From positions 2,807,501-2,871,500 of the forward strand of contig WHVY01000004.1 of the NCBI GenBank assembly GCA_022266195.1: DNA of 64,000 nt. Reading direction: 5' to 3'. Shown here in pieces: positions 51,401 through 63,481 of this stretch. The stretch's first letter is position 1. Each line of letters opens with the position of its first letter. The notes beneath the pieces were generated by a model. That model was not told the DNA's origin. It was given only the letters and a program-made list of their open reading frames with translations, and made no database searches. Source of the DNA: Tetranychus cinnabarinus. Taxonomy: Eukaryota; Arthropoda; Arachnida; Trombidiformes; Tetranychidae. A program made the translations under genes and the position numbers.

Positions 51401-54400
51401 AACAATGAACAGCCATTCTGGTTAAAAGATAATCTTTAATAATATTATGGGTTCTTAAACCTTAAGAAAAATGCTTGAAAACAGATTATAATTCATCAAT
51501 TATAAAGGGTGTAACACTTAAAAACTGGTAGATTGAGTGGGTAACAAGAAAGCATATCTTACCTTAATCACAAAATTTGACGATATTGATTCGGTTAACT
51601 ATGAAGCAACAGAGACAATGAAACCAAAATCAAATCTGTTGCTTCATGAATCATGATCTTCATTATTATCTTGAGCAATGTCACCAAAATTGTGATTCAG
51701 GTAAGATATGGTTTCTTGTGACTTGCTTCATCTGTAAGTTTTGAACCCTTTATGTTGAGGATTATGTGGCAAAAGATATCAACAATCGTCTCAATTTTCC
51801 CTGCACAAGTTTAATTAAGAGATGATCCCTTATCCCCTTTGTCATATTTAGTTGCAACAGGAATCTTCTAGAATCCAAACTATCAAACCGTTACTTTAAC
51901 CCATCTAATTATTGTCACTATAATTCACTAATTATGTCTTCTAGGGTTAACCTCAAGCTCCACATCAATAATTAGACATCTATGTCTCTAACCTATTTTG
52001 GATCTTGTAAGTTGGTGTCTTGTTTATGTTTCAATCAAAATGTTCATTGTCTCAACTAACGTTTTTTTTTGTTTTTTTTCAGAAAGACGATCCTGGATAG
52101 TCAATTGTGGTTCCTATCAACTCTAAAGCTAAAATTAATGAGGGAAACATCGGACAATATTAGTGGTTTGACATGGAATGGCAAAGAAACAATGAAAATT
52201 GAATTCCAACCTTCATATTGAACCTTCTTGAACCCAATTTTTCTGTCTGCGGTTTTAATTAAATTCTAACCCTGATGTGATTCTGAATAATTGATGACTT
52301 TCACCGATTTCCAGATATTACATTGTCAGACAGGGCCCAGTCTGTCCAGTTGTTGATCTTGATGATTACCAAGCGACCATTGACTTAAACATAGATATGG
52401 GTAAAGTTTCAAGTGATTTGATTAACGTAAGTAAATTGGTGTAATGAAATTTGATTGATTTGATTGATTGTGTACAAGTTAGCGTATTAACTTTCCCCAA
52501 ATGTATAAACTGTTACCTTAAGTGTGTAAATGTTTTAGCCTTTTCAACTTGAATCTACTATTACTGGTTAAAATGAGTAATATAAACAGAAACTAATTTA
52601 ACTAATAAAAAGTGCAATCTTCAATCTTGAACCATTGGAGTACTTATTGGTTGACTCAGGATAAAGTGAAACTTTGATGTTATAATGAAAGCATCCTTAA
52701 ATCAGTTTGCCTTTAATCAATTTGATTAATGATCATTGATATTATATCATATATGCATTTGCCATTCAACCATTCTTATGAGGCCACTTATTAATAGTTA
52801 TATTATTTTTATTATTGTGATTGAAAATCATCCTTTAAGATGAAAAAAGAGTACACTTGACAAAACAAGTGAAAAAATTAAACCTTTACCAATTGATATT
52901 AACTTTGAACCACTTACATATTGTCATTATGATTGAGTTGGTTTATTCAGTTGATTCCCATTTACTAGACAGCGTAATTAACACAATTATAAAAGAAGAG
53001 GTTGAATGTAATTTACAAATCAATGAACATTATGCAGTGAAAACATGAATAAAGTCAAGTCTCAATAGAAAACTACTTTTCATTATTTACTTTACATTTT
53101 TTTCCTGTAACAACCTTTGCAACCTAGAAAACTTAATTAAATGACGCCAATTATAATTATTATGTTCAAGCAATAATAGTTGTTTCACTGCTTTGATTAA
53201 GGGTTAATCAACTGAATACTGATTTCGTTGCTTTTCATGTCTTTTTCAAATTAATTTTTTATCAAACGTTCGTCAAGAGTTTTAACTTTATTTTTCTTCT
53301 TTTACAGATTCAATCATTTTTGCCATTGAAAAGGGATTCGAGTCTGGAAGTACATCAATGTACTCATTATGGACCAGGATAGTCCAATTGTATCTTCAAG
53401 GGTTATCGATTCTTAGAGATGAAGGCTTCATCATCGTGTTTGCAGGCTGATTCTGGATTCCTAACTTGTTATTAATAGTTACATTGATTGACCGGGTTGA
53501 CACTAAATTTGTCCAGTTAAAGACAGTTTGCTGTGTGATTTTATTACTGACTGATATTTGATTGGCTCAATTTGGATGAATTGAATTCACTCTATTTTTG
53601 CCTTCAAGATTGGATTCAAATGCGTCTTACATCTCAACCTTTGGACAATGTAACAACATGGTTAACCTTTAATTGGAAAAGTTTATTTTTCGTTTCATCT
53701 TCTCTTCTCTTTAATCATTCAAGTTTTCACTGGGCCTCTGAGTTTCATTTAGTTGGTTAATTTTGACTGATTAAGTTGAAATGCCAAGAATCTAAACCAT
53801 TTAAGCTGTTACTTAATTACAATCTCTAAATTGGCCTAGTTGATTAACTTGAAATGGAAGCTCATTGTTTTTACTATTGCTTGCCATTTTTAAATTGAAA
53901 TGTCAAGACATTAATTTGTAGACGTAATCAGTGAGACTGTTTAGGTTATCAAAGGTTTTACTTGTTAACGGAATGAAAATGAAATGATGAAAGATAGGTA
54001 ATTGTAACTGATTAGTTTGTTAATTAAAAGTGAAACAAATATCAGATGAAACAATTAAGAAGGCAAGAATTGAATAGAAGCATGAAAGGGCAAAGTGTAG
54101 TTGAATGGTAAAAGTATGGATTTAATTATCTTGTTAATTAAAACATAGACAATTTAAATTGAACTTTAAATAATTAAATTTATTAATCTAATTAGATTGA
54201 TTAATGGATAAATGTTACAGAAATGTGAAATTATGATTGATGAATGAAATTGTTTGCTTGTAAAGTATCAACAATTTTAAATCAATTGATTGAAAAGGCA
54301 AACAAAGAGCAAGAAAGATGAAACTAATTGTTAATAAAGTGAAAAGCATCAATTAGAGCAGATGAATAGCTTTCTTTAATAATAGTAATATGATAAATTG

Positions 54401-55539
54401 AGACAACAATTTGACCATCTCTTGATTGTTGGTGTTCATTGAAGCTTTCTGTTTGTTTTAACATACAAATCAGTTGATCCATGATAACACCAATAATTAA
54501 CAAACTAACTAACTTTACATGTTTCATACTTAATTCACTTTCTTTCCTCTCTCCTCTCCTTGGATGGTTAACCAAGGATTCCGTCTTGTCCACTCTAGAT
54601 CTTTTGCTTATCTCTTACCCAGGACATTGACCATCTACTTTTTTTCAGTGTAAATAATATTAAGCAAAAAGGCAAACTTTATCCTCCATCATCCTCCTTC
54701 ATCATCATCCTTGATCATCACCATGAACCAGCCTTTTCAAGTATACTTTAAGCTAATTAGCTTGTCTTTGCTGGCTAACATAAACAGTGAGAAGCTGAAT
54801 GATCAATTTATTATTAGGATTGGCCTTTAAATTTAACTATTGGATGGTGTTGATGGAACCAAGGAAATCCAAGGAAATGCAAGGAAAATGATGGTTAAAG
54901 TCATGTTGAAAAGGCAAACCTTTTGCCCATTAACTCGGATCACTCAACAGCCAAAAGTAACATGACAAAGTTAAATTAAACAGAAAGCTCAGACAGTTTA
55001 ATGATCCTGATGATGTTGATGGTTAACAATTAATCAAGGAAAATGTCTCTACTCTCAATAACACACAGACTCGCAAGATTGTCAATTGTTTTAAATCATC
55101 TTCTAAAAGAGTATCACCTCATTTACTCGGCATCAATGATGAATTTGGATTGGTGAAAGTCTTGAGTAAATCACAAACACTTTTTCATGATTCTTGAATT
55201 GATTTGTTTATGATTAGTAGATTGTTAATTGAATCTAAGGCAAATAAGTATGAAAAGAGATGTGTTTACTTACGGAAAATGAGGTTTACCAAATGAAGCA
55301 ATTCTAATTGCATAATTAGGGAAAATATCCTTTGCAATTGAATGGGGTAATTTAATTGTATACGGAATTGGTTTAGGTAAATAACTTGAATAAAATGTTG
55401 GTAATTTAAGATTTGCATGCATTCCATTGGGGAGAGATAATTTGTATGAACTTGCGTTAATCAATTCAATTGAAGGTAAACAGAGGAAGATGATCACAAA
55501 TGAAATTAACAAGTAAACTCTATCTACTAGGCAAACCAT
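45484..55539 (-). CDS. small secreted protein of an unrecognised family, two exons with a 9.6-kb intron
   Basis: Exon 1 (55539-55274) encodes a signal peptide (YLLISFVIIFLCLPSIEL) and a mature part rich in Pro, Tyr and Leu, ending FGKPHF plus two bases before a GTAAGT donor. The proposed exon 2 (45658-45484) follows a strong acceptor (GCTTTTTTTCTGGCAG), fits the phase and starts PVFRIGTSEYTD. It ends VHYPGAFDLA and TAA, giving 146 residues. The join is supported by the paralogue at 59655, which has the same intron phase and position and continues PVVRFPVLDL. Joining exons 9.6 kb apart is an inference; nearer acceptors below 55270 give only short tails. No cysteine framework and no known domain are visible. 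An alternative donor, AAG/GTACAT, exists near the end of exon 2. Function is unknown. Confidence 0.55.
45659..50698. other. non-coding part of the long intron of the secreted-protein gene
   Basis: No supportable exon is seen. The stretch contains the SINE-like element at 46283-46411 and a GAA/GAT purine tract near 49575-49635 whose acidic frame is closed by a stop just upstream. Other frames are short or low complexity. Confidence 0.45.
46283..46411 (-). mobile_element. tRNA-derived SINE-like element with TTAGG-like tail
   Basis: Read on the minus strand it starts ATGGCCAAGTGGTATTGCC (A box TGGCCAAGTGG, 46398-46408). GGGTCGAGACCC (B box, 46353-46364) follows, and it ends in CCTAACCTAACATAACC before CTAGCCTAAA. 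The head resembles a Leu/Ser tRNA but lacks proper arms. The tail is shared with the tract at 14233. A SINE copy is the best reading. Confidence 0.5.
50699..53382 (+). CDS. tentative small plus-strand gene nested in the intron of the opposite-strand secreted-protein gene
   Basis: The better supported part is two exons. The first, 52315-52426 (acceptor GATTTCCAG, donor GTAAGT), reads YYIVRQGPVCPVVDLDDYQ. The second, 53308-53382 (acceptor CTTCTTTTACAG), reads IQSFLPLKRDSS and ends THYGPG then TAG; phases agree. Upstream, 50699-50732 (MTDLDIKAASG, after a short leader intron 50580-50625) and 51976-52006 fit in phase and would give 83 residues, but the acceptor at 51975 is weak. An exon with a very strong acceptor at 52083-52221 also fits the same phase and would give an alternative end (stop TGA). 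The family is unknown. The closing HYGPG faintly recalls HYPGAF and HGPGIP of the nearby secreted proteins, which may be chance. Confidence 0.35.
53383..55269. other. non-coding stretch within the secreted-protein intron
   Basis: AT-rich sequence with no supported exon. A minus-strand frame at 54324-54524 starts MKHVKLVSLLIIGVIMDQLI and looks like a signal peptide followed by 47 residues, but no splice or homology supports it. Confidence 0.35.
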
Positions 55540-57271
55540 GATTGATGCACAATTTAAATTTCAACAATTTGGATTTGATTGACTGGAAATCTCAGAATGC
55601 AATGGAAAAGTCAACTTTTCAAATTTAATGTTGGTCTTAAACTGGCTTCAAATGGATCAAAAATGCCCTTCAAAAATGAAAGGACTAAAAATTGGGTTAA
55701 ATTGTATCAAAACCCGATTAACCTGAAACAAAATGTAACCCAAACAAGTATTGATGGTCGAGTTTTCAGTTTTTTAATTTTAAATCAATTGGTTAACTTG
55801 ATTTACATTGACCTGGTTGAGGGCAAATGATGTAATGAAGAAAGTAAAACACTGAATCTGAAAATAGACTTAATCGTTATTTATTATTATTTTCAATTAA
55901 ATGTCATGTGGATTGTTTACATGAACAAATAGGAAAGAACCTTTAAGGTCTTGAATTGACCAGAAAAAAAAGTAATCACAAGCTTTGGCTTCTCAATTTA
56001 ATGCTCTGTTGACCGTTAATAGCTTTAGGCAATTGAAGTTACTGTTAACATATTAACGGTTTCCTCTTACCAAATATACAACAATAATGGTTATTAATAA
56101 TGGCTGATTATAATGGCTAATAATGGTTAAGCTCAGTGAATTGCTTTTGATCAAGTTTCGGAGTTCTATTTGGGTTTTGCCATAGATTTTCAATGTTCGT
56201 GATTTTCAACAATCAATCAGATACAATTTCAAGGTTTTACAGTTTTAATGTTTGATGAGGATAAGCATGTTGACCATAGAAGATGAACTCTTTCAATGGA
56301 CTATTGATTTGATTTGTAAAGTAAAACCCCTTTTCTCAGACTCTGTTTTGTCCACTATCATGAATAGACAATTTATACTAATGTAAATACCATATTAAAA
56401 GGCTTGACCAACTCAAAATGTTTTCCCATTTTGACTCTCTTCTGGTCATTTTCAATGGGATTTACTTAATTATTAATCCTATTCAATTTTCCCTCTCTTT
56501 CCATTGGGTTGTCTAGTAACCCAGTCTCAAGGGTTTGTTAATCAAGATAACCATTTGTGTTATCCTTTTATGTCTTGTTTGTGTTTTTGTAAATTTTTAT
56601 TTTCGGGTTAATACTGTTAGGCCTAATAATTTAACTTACAATTTCATTCTCATCCATCATCGTTATCACTATCATCTTCATCTTCATTAATAAATGGGAA
56701 TAATCATTTCCTTCATCAATTTTTATCCAACGTTGTTTGGTGTCTCTTCAAAGTGGTGTTTCTTTTTTTTCTGTTTTTACACTGATTGACAACACTTAAT
56801 GACAAATCTTTTTGTTTCCAATTATTAAGCTTTCTTTAATCATTATTTAACCCATTATTTTGGTTATAAAATTTGTTATTTTGTTTCATTCTTCTTTTCA
56901 TCAACTTTCAGATCATCCAAGCTTGAGCTGTAATCACTTGAAAACTGAAGCCACTTTGACTCTCTGGAGGGACGATTAACCAAAGCTATATTAGTTTCCA
57001 TTGCTTTCATATTAATAATTATATATGCGTACATTTTGGATACCTCATGGTCTGGACCCTGGTTAAATAACATTTGAATCAATTTACAAGGAATTTGAGT
57101 TTAACCATAATTTTGACAACTTGATGAGGATAATGATTAAGCTGAGAAGCCCTTTGTTTTACCCGATTCATTGGGTCATTTTCATTCTTGAAATGTTCAT
57201 CTTCTCGTATTACCCAAACATACAAAAGATGAGCAACCAACCATAATATTTATCATTAGTTTAATTGTCTC

Positions 57272-57313
<42 letters not shown>

Positions 57314-59246
57314 ATTTTTCATCATATTTATCATTCATTGTTTCATCCTCCTTCATCTCACCATCATCATCTTCATCAATTCACTCCTCATCCAATGTAA
57401 AAATAATCACTTTCGATTAGGCTCTTGAAAAGCTAACCTTTTTTTACATTCTAACCCAAGCTCATCAGTATTGTCTAACAAAGGAGAAACTAATTTATCA
57501 ACAAACATTTTCCCTTCTCGCTCTTGATTACAATCCTTTAAAGCTTTGTTTACTATTCAAATTGTTGCAAATCTAAACCTTGAGCTTTCCCATTTTAACA
57601 TGAATCAACATTAATTTGGTCAACACAATTATATACTTATATATTTACCATGATATAAGCTGACATAGATATATCAATGTATTTAGATAACAACATCTAC
57701 TAACACCAACAGCAAAACAAACAATTACCCAAGAGTTGTAACATTAATATCTCATTGAATCAACCTTTAATGGTTAATGATGACCTTTTTTCATCCCATT
57801 CAACATGATTATCATTCATTTACTTGTTAATTCATTTAACATTGAAAAAAAATCAGCTGAAAAAAGGATTACATTGGATTAGAAGCACCTTAATAGACCA
57901 AAAGTAAAGGCAAGAGTTGAACAGCACCAAAATGAGTGTTCATAGTTTTCTGGTTCTTCCTTTTTTTTATAATTGTTTTATTTTCATATTAATTATTAAT
58001 TATTCATTGTTTTACCCCATCATTTTAATACTGTCTGCTTTATTTGCCATCTAATTGTCTCATGGTAGGTATAACCATCAACATTAGTTATTATTATCGT
58101 CCTAAACTTGAACATTATTTCATTCTGTAGACAGAATTATTACTGCCATTATATTTTACTCTTTTTATTTGTATTATAATGATTGTCATCGTCATTATTA
58201 TTATTATCAGTGTCTCAAGGCCTGACCCTAAATGGATCATAGAGCTTTCATTGTGGTAATCACCTCATGGATGGTTAAATATTGAACAGATTATCTGGGT
58301 GGGGTTCCAATGAGAAGGAACAATCAACTTGATCATGTTTTTCATAATGATAATGATGACCTGATTTCGTGCAAATTATCATCCCAGATCAACTTTTAAC
58401 CTCCTCTGATAATATCATGTTAAGTCTTGAGCTTTTCACTTTTAGTATCACATCAGACATTACATTTTGGGTTATAAAATATTTTAATGGGACAACTCGA
58501 GTTTTCTCATGATTATAATGATGACATTGATTGTTCATTTGATGATATCATTTCCAGTCTGTGTGCCTTTCCCCTTGTCTCTACTTGAGTTTTTGGTTAA
58601 TCAAGATTGATGAATGTAAATTGAATGATGGACAATTGTCCAAGTCTTTATCCATTTCATGGTAAAATATTGGTCAATATATTTTCCGTTTCCAACCATC
58701 ACTGACTTTTCATATTGTCTGCGATCCTTGCTTTTAATTAAAATTAATCAACCGGCCAATTTTAAAGCTTGATATAAGACGATGGTGAATATGGATCATC
58801 ATTAGGGGTGAAAATAATGCGGTGATTGATGATGGAAATGATAACAATCCTTGTTATGATTTAAATGGTCAATAGTGACATAGATGAATGAATTGAAGCA
58901 AGAAAATTGATGAGCTTCTTCTCCCATGATTATGCAGATAACGAGAATCTGAAATTAATTGTATTCCTCCATTGATTTGATTTCTTATCCTTGCCTTTCC
59001 AATCCATTTAATGAACCATTTGACTTCCAAGTGTTTGTCTTGCCATTTATTATCAAAAAGATGATTTCCTTGTAGATTCCAACACTTGGTGCTTCCAATT
59101 GAAAACATAAAACATGATTAATTGTTAGAGTTGAGTTGAAACGGTTCAAGAAAACATAACCAAACAAAGAGTAATTGAACGTCTGCTGTCATCTTGCGGG
59201 GAAAATTGATACTGATTCAATGTTGGTTAATTTGGTTAATCACTGT
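55540..59246. other. intergenic region between the two secreted-protein genes
   Basis: Mostly AT-rich. It contains a TC dinucleotide microsatellite at 57276-57311. A minus-strand frame with an acceptor-like CCCTCCAG near 56963 runs to a stop at 56876 and could be a terminal exon, but this is weak. A minus-strand AATAAA (plus-strand TTTATT at about 59045) may be the polyadenylation signal of the gene ending at 59247. Confidence 0.4.
57276..57311 (+). repeat. (TC)18 microsatellite
   Basis: This is a perfect dinucleotide run of 36 bases on the plus strand in an intergenic region, likely length-variable. Confidence 0.95.
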
Positions 59247-59655
59247 TTACCAAGGAATACCAGGACCATGAATAAGATGATGAATACCAGGTTTGTTGAA
59301 TATTTGTCCTCGACTAATGAGATCTAAAACTGGAAACCGGACAACACTAAATAATTGAGAAAAGTATTAGTCGAGTATATCTTTGTTGGTTCACAATTAG
59401 ACTTGGTTGGTGGATTAAAATTGGTCAATCTTGTTTTGAATTTTAAGTTTAAGGACTTGATTGTTATTATACTTACGGATGATGTTTGGCTCCGTCAGTG
59501 ACGAGTCTTATATGGATTGGTGAAAGTAAATCAATTATGTTTCCCAACTGGTGTGGCATCGGCACTCGAAACAGAGACACATCATTACTTGCAACCAAAG
59601 AAATGTAAGATGTAAAGATAATAATCAAGATCATTGTTGCCGCAGATTTAAACAT
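59247..59655 (-). CDS. small secreted protein, complete two-exon gene, paralogue of the gene at 45484-55539
   Basis: Exon 1 is 59655-59477 and exon 2 is 59346-59247, with a 130-bp GT-AG intron (donor CC/GTAAGT, acceptor TTATTTAG). The 92-residue product starts with a signal peptide (MILIIIFTSYISLVAS). The mature part reads LFRVPMPHQLGNIIDLL, then IHIRLVTDGAKHHP. After the intron it continues PVVRFPVLDLISRGQIF and ends HLIHGPGIPW and TAA. It has no cysteines after the signal and no obvious dibasic sites, so a classical neuropeptide precursor or disulphide-rich toxin is not suggested. Shared features with the 55.5-kb gene are a signal peptide, a P-H motif, an IR motif, the H-P end of exon 1, identical phase and PV(V/F)R after the junction. 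The gene model is good; function is unknown. Confidence 0.75.
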
Positions 59656-60691
59656 TTTTCAAGTTTATCGTGAGCCTTGGCTGTAATTAACAAGTAAAAA
59701 TTGAGAAAAATTATCAACTATGAAGAAAGTAAACGAGACAAAATAACTTGTTCAATATGCGAATGTTTGAAGTAACTGAAAGACTTCAAGATGGACAATA
59801 CATTTTATTAGATCGTTTAACGCTTCAGTGAAAAGGTTGTCCATTTGTCCAGAAATGGAATTGTGTTTAGTGAAAGGGAATTTAAGGTGAGATATAAAAA
59901 TCTTAAAGTATATTCAAATTGGTGTTGGTCTGTTAATTAAGACAGTGAAAGCGGGAGGAGGTTAGTGAAGGTGGGAAAATGTCCAATATGCATTCTGACA
60001 TATCCAACATTAGACGATTAGATCTTACATTAGACGATCAGATGTACTAAATTTAGATGATCAGTGATGGTCACTGTCCGTTTGTATGAAAAATAGATCA
60101 AGAGTAATTTCGACTTCAATTGTTACACTTATATTCATATACAAAAATTGATAATTGTTACGTTAAAAGTATTCTTTTTTTTGGTATTCATTCAAGCTCG
60201 ATAGTAAATTGAAGATGAAGTAGAAAGGAAATAAGAAAATTAAAAGTGTTTCATTTCCTGAGCATGGTGAAACTTTCAAGAATTTTAAACATGTGATGAA
60301 CATGATTGAAAAATTGATTGAATAACTCTATAACGATTAAAATATTTTCCTTGCAACAATTGTAATCATTAGTGATAATGTTAGTAATGGTCTTTAGCTT
60401 TCAACTTGTTTCTCACAAATCAACTGCTAACAGAAATTCAAGGTACCGATCTAAAGTAGAGTCTAAATACAGATGAAGTGGATGTAGTAAGATGTTATTA
60501 ATAAACAGTTTTGATTAGAGTTTTGCTCTACTTTCGGCATTAGTAAGGGTTAACCTCTAATTTGTTGATTACCATAATACAATTTAGTTTAGTAGCCATA
60601 ATGTCATTAAATTTTGATAAATTAACTCTTCTTTAATCATATTTAACGGCCGATAACAGGTCTAACTTTAACCATGAATGGTATCAATAAT
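59656..60691. other. short intergenic region
   Basis: It lies between the start of the secreted-protein gene and the end of the TMEM272-like gene. It is AT-rich, with no open frame or repeat that can be supported. Confidence 0.5.
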
Positions 60692-60749
60692 TTAAGCATT
60701 GAAACTGGAGAAACAAATTGCAACAAATTTGTACAAATAAGCTTTCAAC

Positions 60750-62044
60750 TCACGAATCTCGATTAGTATTGAAATGGGTCTTGATGTAAACTAAAGCCAA
60801 ACTAACAACCAGTAGTATGATAATCAAGGCAGCATAAATAAAAATTAGAGTGACAAACCAATAAGAGAATTTGTAAACAACTGGATTACAATAATGGCTA
60901 CCGTCAACACTGTTGGCTGATGGTTTTGAAGTGAATCCAATGATAAATCCTAAAATGATGGTTAGAATGGTGTCACAGGTATTTATTGCTATGTTGGTGA
61001 CAATTACAATGCGAGTCCAATCACCATTCTGTCGACTAAAGCCTAAAATTGTTTTCCAACCGATAAAGGAATCTACAATATTGACCAGATTTCCCAAACA
61101 GGTGATTAAACCTATGATGATCAAGAGAGGGGGCAAAGATGGATGGCTTGGACATTGATTGAATAGGACACTACCTAAAGGAGAAACAATTTGATAGAGA
61201 TTAATACTTTGAAAATAAATTTATCGACTTGAAATGTAAAAAGAGTAGATTACTAACCAATAAGAAGCATCAACAGTGGAGCAATTAATGTGGTAACCAA
61301 ACAAAAAGCCCAAAAACCTTTTTAATAACATCAGGTTGTTAATATTCTGATCATGGTGAACTCAAAATGAATCAGGATTGATCCAATAATAGAAATAATT
61401 GTAAGCATCTTACATGGGCCACAAGTAACACGTAAAAAAGTAATTAAGAAACTCCATTCATTGGACGATTTGCTCCGAGCTTCTCTGATTTTATCGAAAA
61501 AACTTTGCTTCAAAGATGTAATACCCAGAGGAGAGAAATCACCTAAAATTAAATAAATAGGTTTATTTAAAATCAGATGGAAATTATTGGTGGATTAGGA
61601 ATAGGTGTAGATGAGGAATAAATTATAAGCAGAAAAAACACAAAAATCTGTCTTGAATTATAAACAAAATGACTTACCTTCAACAATGGAAGGTAGCTTT
61701 TTCCTTCTTGATCTAGGCATTTCTTCATCTCTGTCCAAATCGTTGAGTTCACTTTCTTGAAGTCCATTTTCAGATGATGATATTGGTTGAGTTGATTGTT
61801 TACCTTTAATCCAACAATCGGAAATCTAAAAGAAACCATTAAAACAATTGAAACATAAAGGTAAAGGAAGAAGCACGAAGTTTTAGCAAAACATATTGAA
61901 TCTTTATAAGTTACAAGATAATGGCAAAGATAAAGATGGCGTCTATAAAACGGTTCACCTTGCTCTATGTAATGATGATCTCATGGTACAAACCTTTAAC
62001 TCCTCATTGTCAACCAAATCTAAAGTACTGTTAAACTCTGACAT
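60750..62044 (-). CDS. TMEM272-like four-helix membrane protein
   Basis: The exons on the minus strand are 62044-61994 (tentative start), 61825-61678, 61542-61414, 61317-61258 and 61174-60750. Every junction is GT-AG and the phases agree, giving about 270 residues. A cytoplasmic N-terminal region holds an acidic patch and the basic run RSRRKK. The helices lie at about 111-129 (LVTTLIAPLLMLLIG), 144-163, 184-210 and 232-259. The sequence after helix 1, IGSVLFNQCPSHPSLP, matches the signature of TMEM272-type proteins (IG, then an acidic or polar residue, CP). HYCNP before helix 4 is also typical. The protein should sit in a membrane; its biochemical role is unknown in the family. The first exon uses a weak donor (AAG/GTTTGT). 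The last codons may instead be spliced at GATTC/GTGAGT to an exon at 60704-60692. It is unrelated to the flanking secreted-protein gene. Confidence 0.75.
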
Positions 62045-62850
62045 TATCAACCCTGGCGAGCTATTTCAATTAAAATTGGCTGATAATTAAACAACTGTTA
62101 AAAACTTGTTATTCAACAATAATTGACAAACAATTTTTGTACCAATAAATAAATGTAAACTCAACCTATTTCTATCTCTTGCTGTTCTGTAATTCAGCTG
62201 TGTTACATTTATTTTATTGTCATTAACATCAAATCAATATGCGGCAACGGTAATGATGTTTTTAACAGTATACAATAGCTTAATTGTCAGATAAACCTGT
62301 TTGTTGACATTTTTGAAAACAAATGTGATCGCTTTTCGTATTTTTAACCTTGTCATAACAAACTTTTTACATCAATCATTCAAGTTTCAAGTTGATATAT
62401 TTTTATTTTGGTATAGTTGACAAAAAATACAAATAACGTTGAATATGTAGTGACCAACAATCTGCTTTGACCGAGTCTGACTTTGGTAAAAATTAGTTGA
62501 CAATTGACTAGTAAAATAGTTCAAAAATTATAAAATAATAAGTTTGGTAAAAGAGACGAAAATTCAACGTAAAACTATTAACGAGAGAATAGAGCAGGTG
62601 ATTGTATCACAACGATTATTTAAAAAAAGAGATTAAGCTCGATGTTTAGTGGCTCTTTTTCATTCGTTAAAAAAAGCTTGAAAATGAAATCGTTTGAGGT
62701 CAGTCCATAGTTTCACACCGATGGGAAATAAACCAATAATTGTTATGTTTCTCCTTAAATCGAGTGATTTACCAGAGCTTGAGTTTGTTCCAGTAATCTT
62801 GATTTTAAGTTTTTTCCTCCATATTCAACAGGTAATCATGGTCCAAGCTT
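62045..62850. other. intergenic region between the TMEM272-like and tetraspanin genes
   Basis: It is AT-rich, with no supported coding sequence. It contains the 3' flank of the tetraspanin gene, including minus-strand polyadenylation-like signals near 62206. Confidence 0.5.
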
Positions 62851-63481
62851 TTAGCTTTTTATCATTTTATATGGACCCGTCTCACCTGTGAACCAGATAA
62901 ATATGCTCAAAAGTTGTAGCACCATGGCAAGAATGTTAAGGCCTCCCAGAATACCACTTTTAACGTCCAATGAATTTTGTAAACTAACAGCACATCCCTT
63001 GATAATGAAATGAAGACATTGATTAGTTCAGAATTGATTTTTCAGTGTAAGTGTTGCTTGATTTACTTACTTGAGGTTGAGTTATCGTTTCAATTGGACA
63101 TGGAACCCATTCTCTGTCACCATAATCTCGCTCAGACTCTGCTCCACAGCAAATCAGCTGGATAGGAAAAAATTAATGTAAAATCAACAGCCTCATTCAT
63201 GGTAGTCAGTCAACTTACCTTATTCTGAAGTATTTCTAGGAACCGGTAAGATAGATCAGTGTCATAACGTCTCTGAATGTGTTCCATTATTTCCAAACGA
63301 AGTGCATTAACTGACTATAAGGTTAGTAAAAGAGGCAAAGAAAAGTTGATTAGAAAATTGAAATGAAAAATGTTTGAAAAATAAAAAAAAATTGATTTAC
63401 CTGTTCATTGCTCGTCAATTTCCAGACTAAAGAACAAACAGCGATACCAAAAGATACACAAACGCCAGCCAAAACACAATA
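62851..63481 (-). CDS. tetraspanin, C-terminal part (5' exons outside the window)
   Basis: The exons on the minus strand are 63481-63401, 63314-63219, 63157-63071 and 62997-62851, all with good GT-AG borders and phase 0. They encode 136 residues: the third helix (CVLAGVCVSFGIAVCSLVW), then the large extracellular loop and the fourth helix (ILGGLNILAMVLQLLSIFIWF). The loop carries the hallmark CCG motif (LICCGAESERDYG), a PCP cysteine and a GC before the last helix, giving the four-cysteine pattern. The tail GETGPYKMIKS is short, as usual. Tetraspanins organise membrane microdomains with integrins and other receptors. The exon at 63481 could extend further upstream, as its frame stays open to 63580, but an acceptor (TTTTTTACTCAACAG) marks the likely border. 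A GTGAGA donor after FTG offers an alternative end. Helices 1 and 2 were not found before 64000. Confidence 0.85.

Noticed and set aside
59247..59655. Neuropeptide precursor or cysteine-rich toxin
   Set aside because: There is a signal peptide, but no dibasic cleavage sites flanking an amidation motif and no cysteine framework in the mature sequence.
61896..62090. 64-codon plus-strand frame
   Set aside because: It is the shadow of the likely first exon of the TMEM272-like gene and its intron on the opposite strand.
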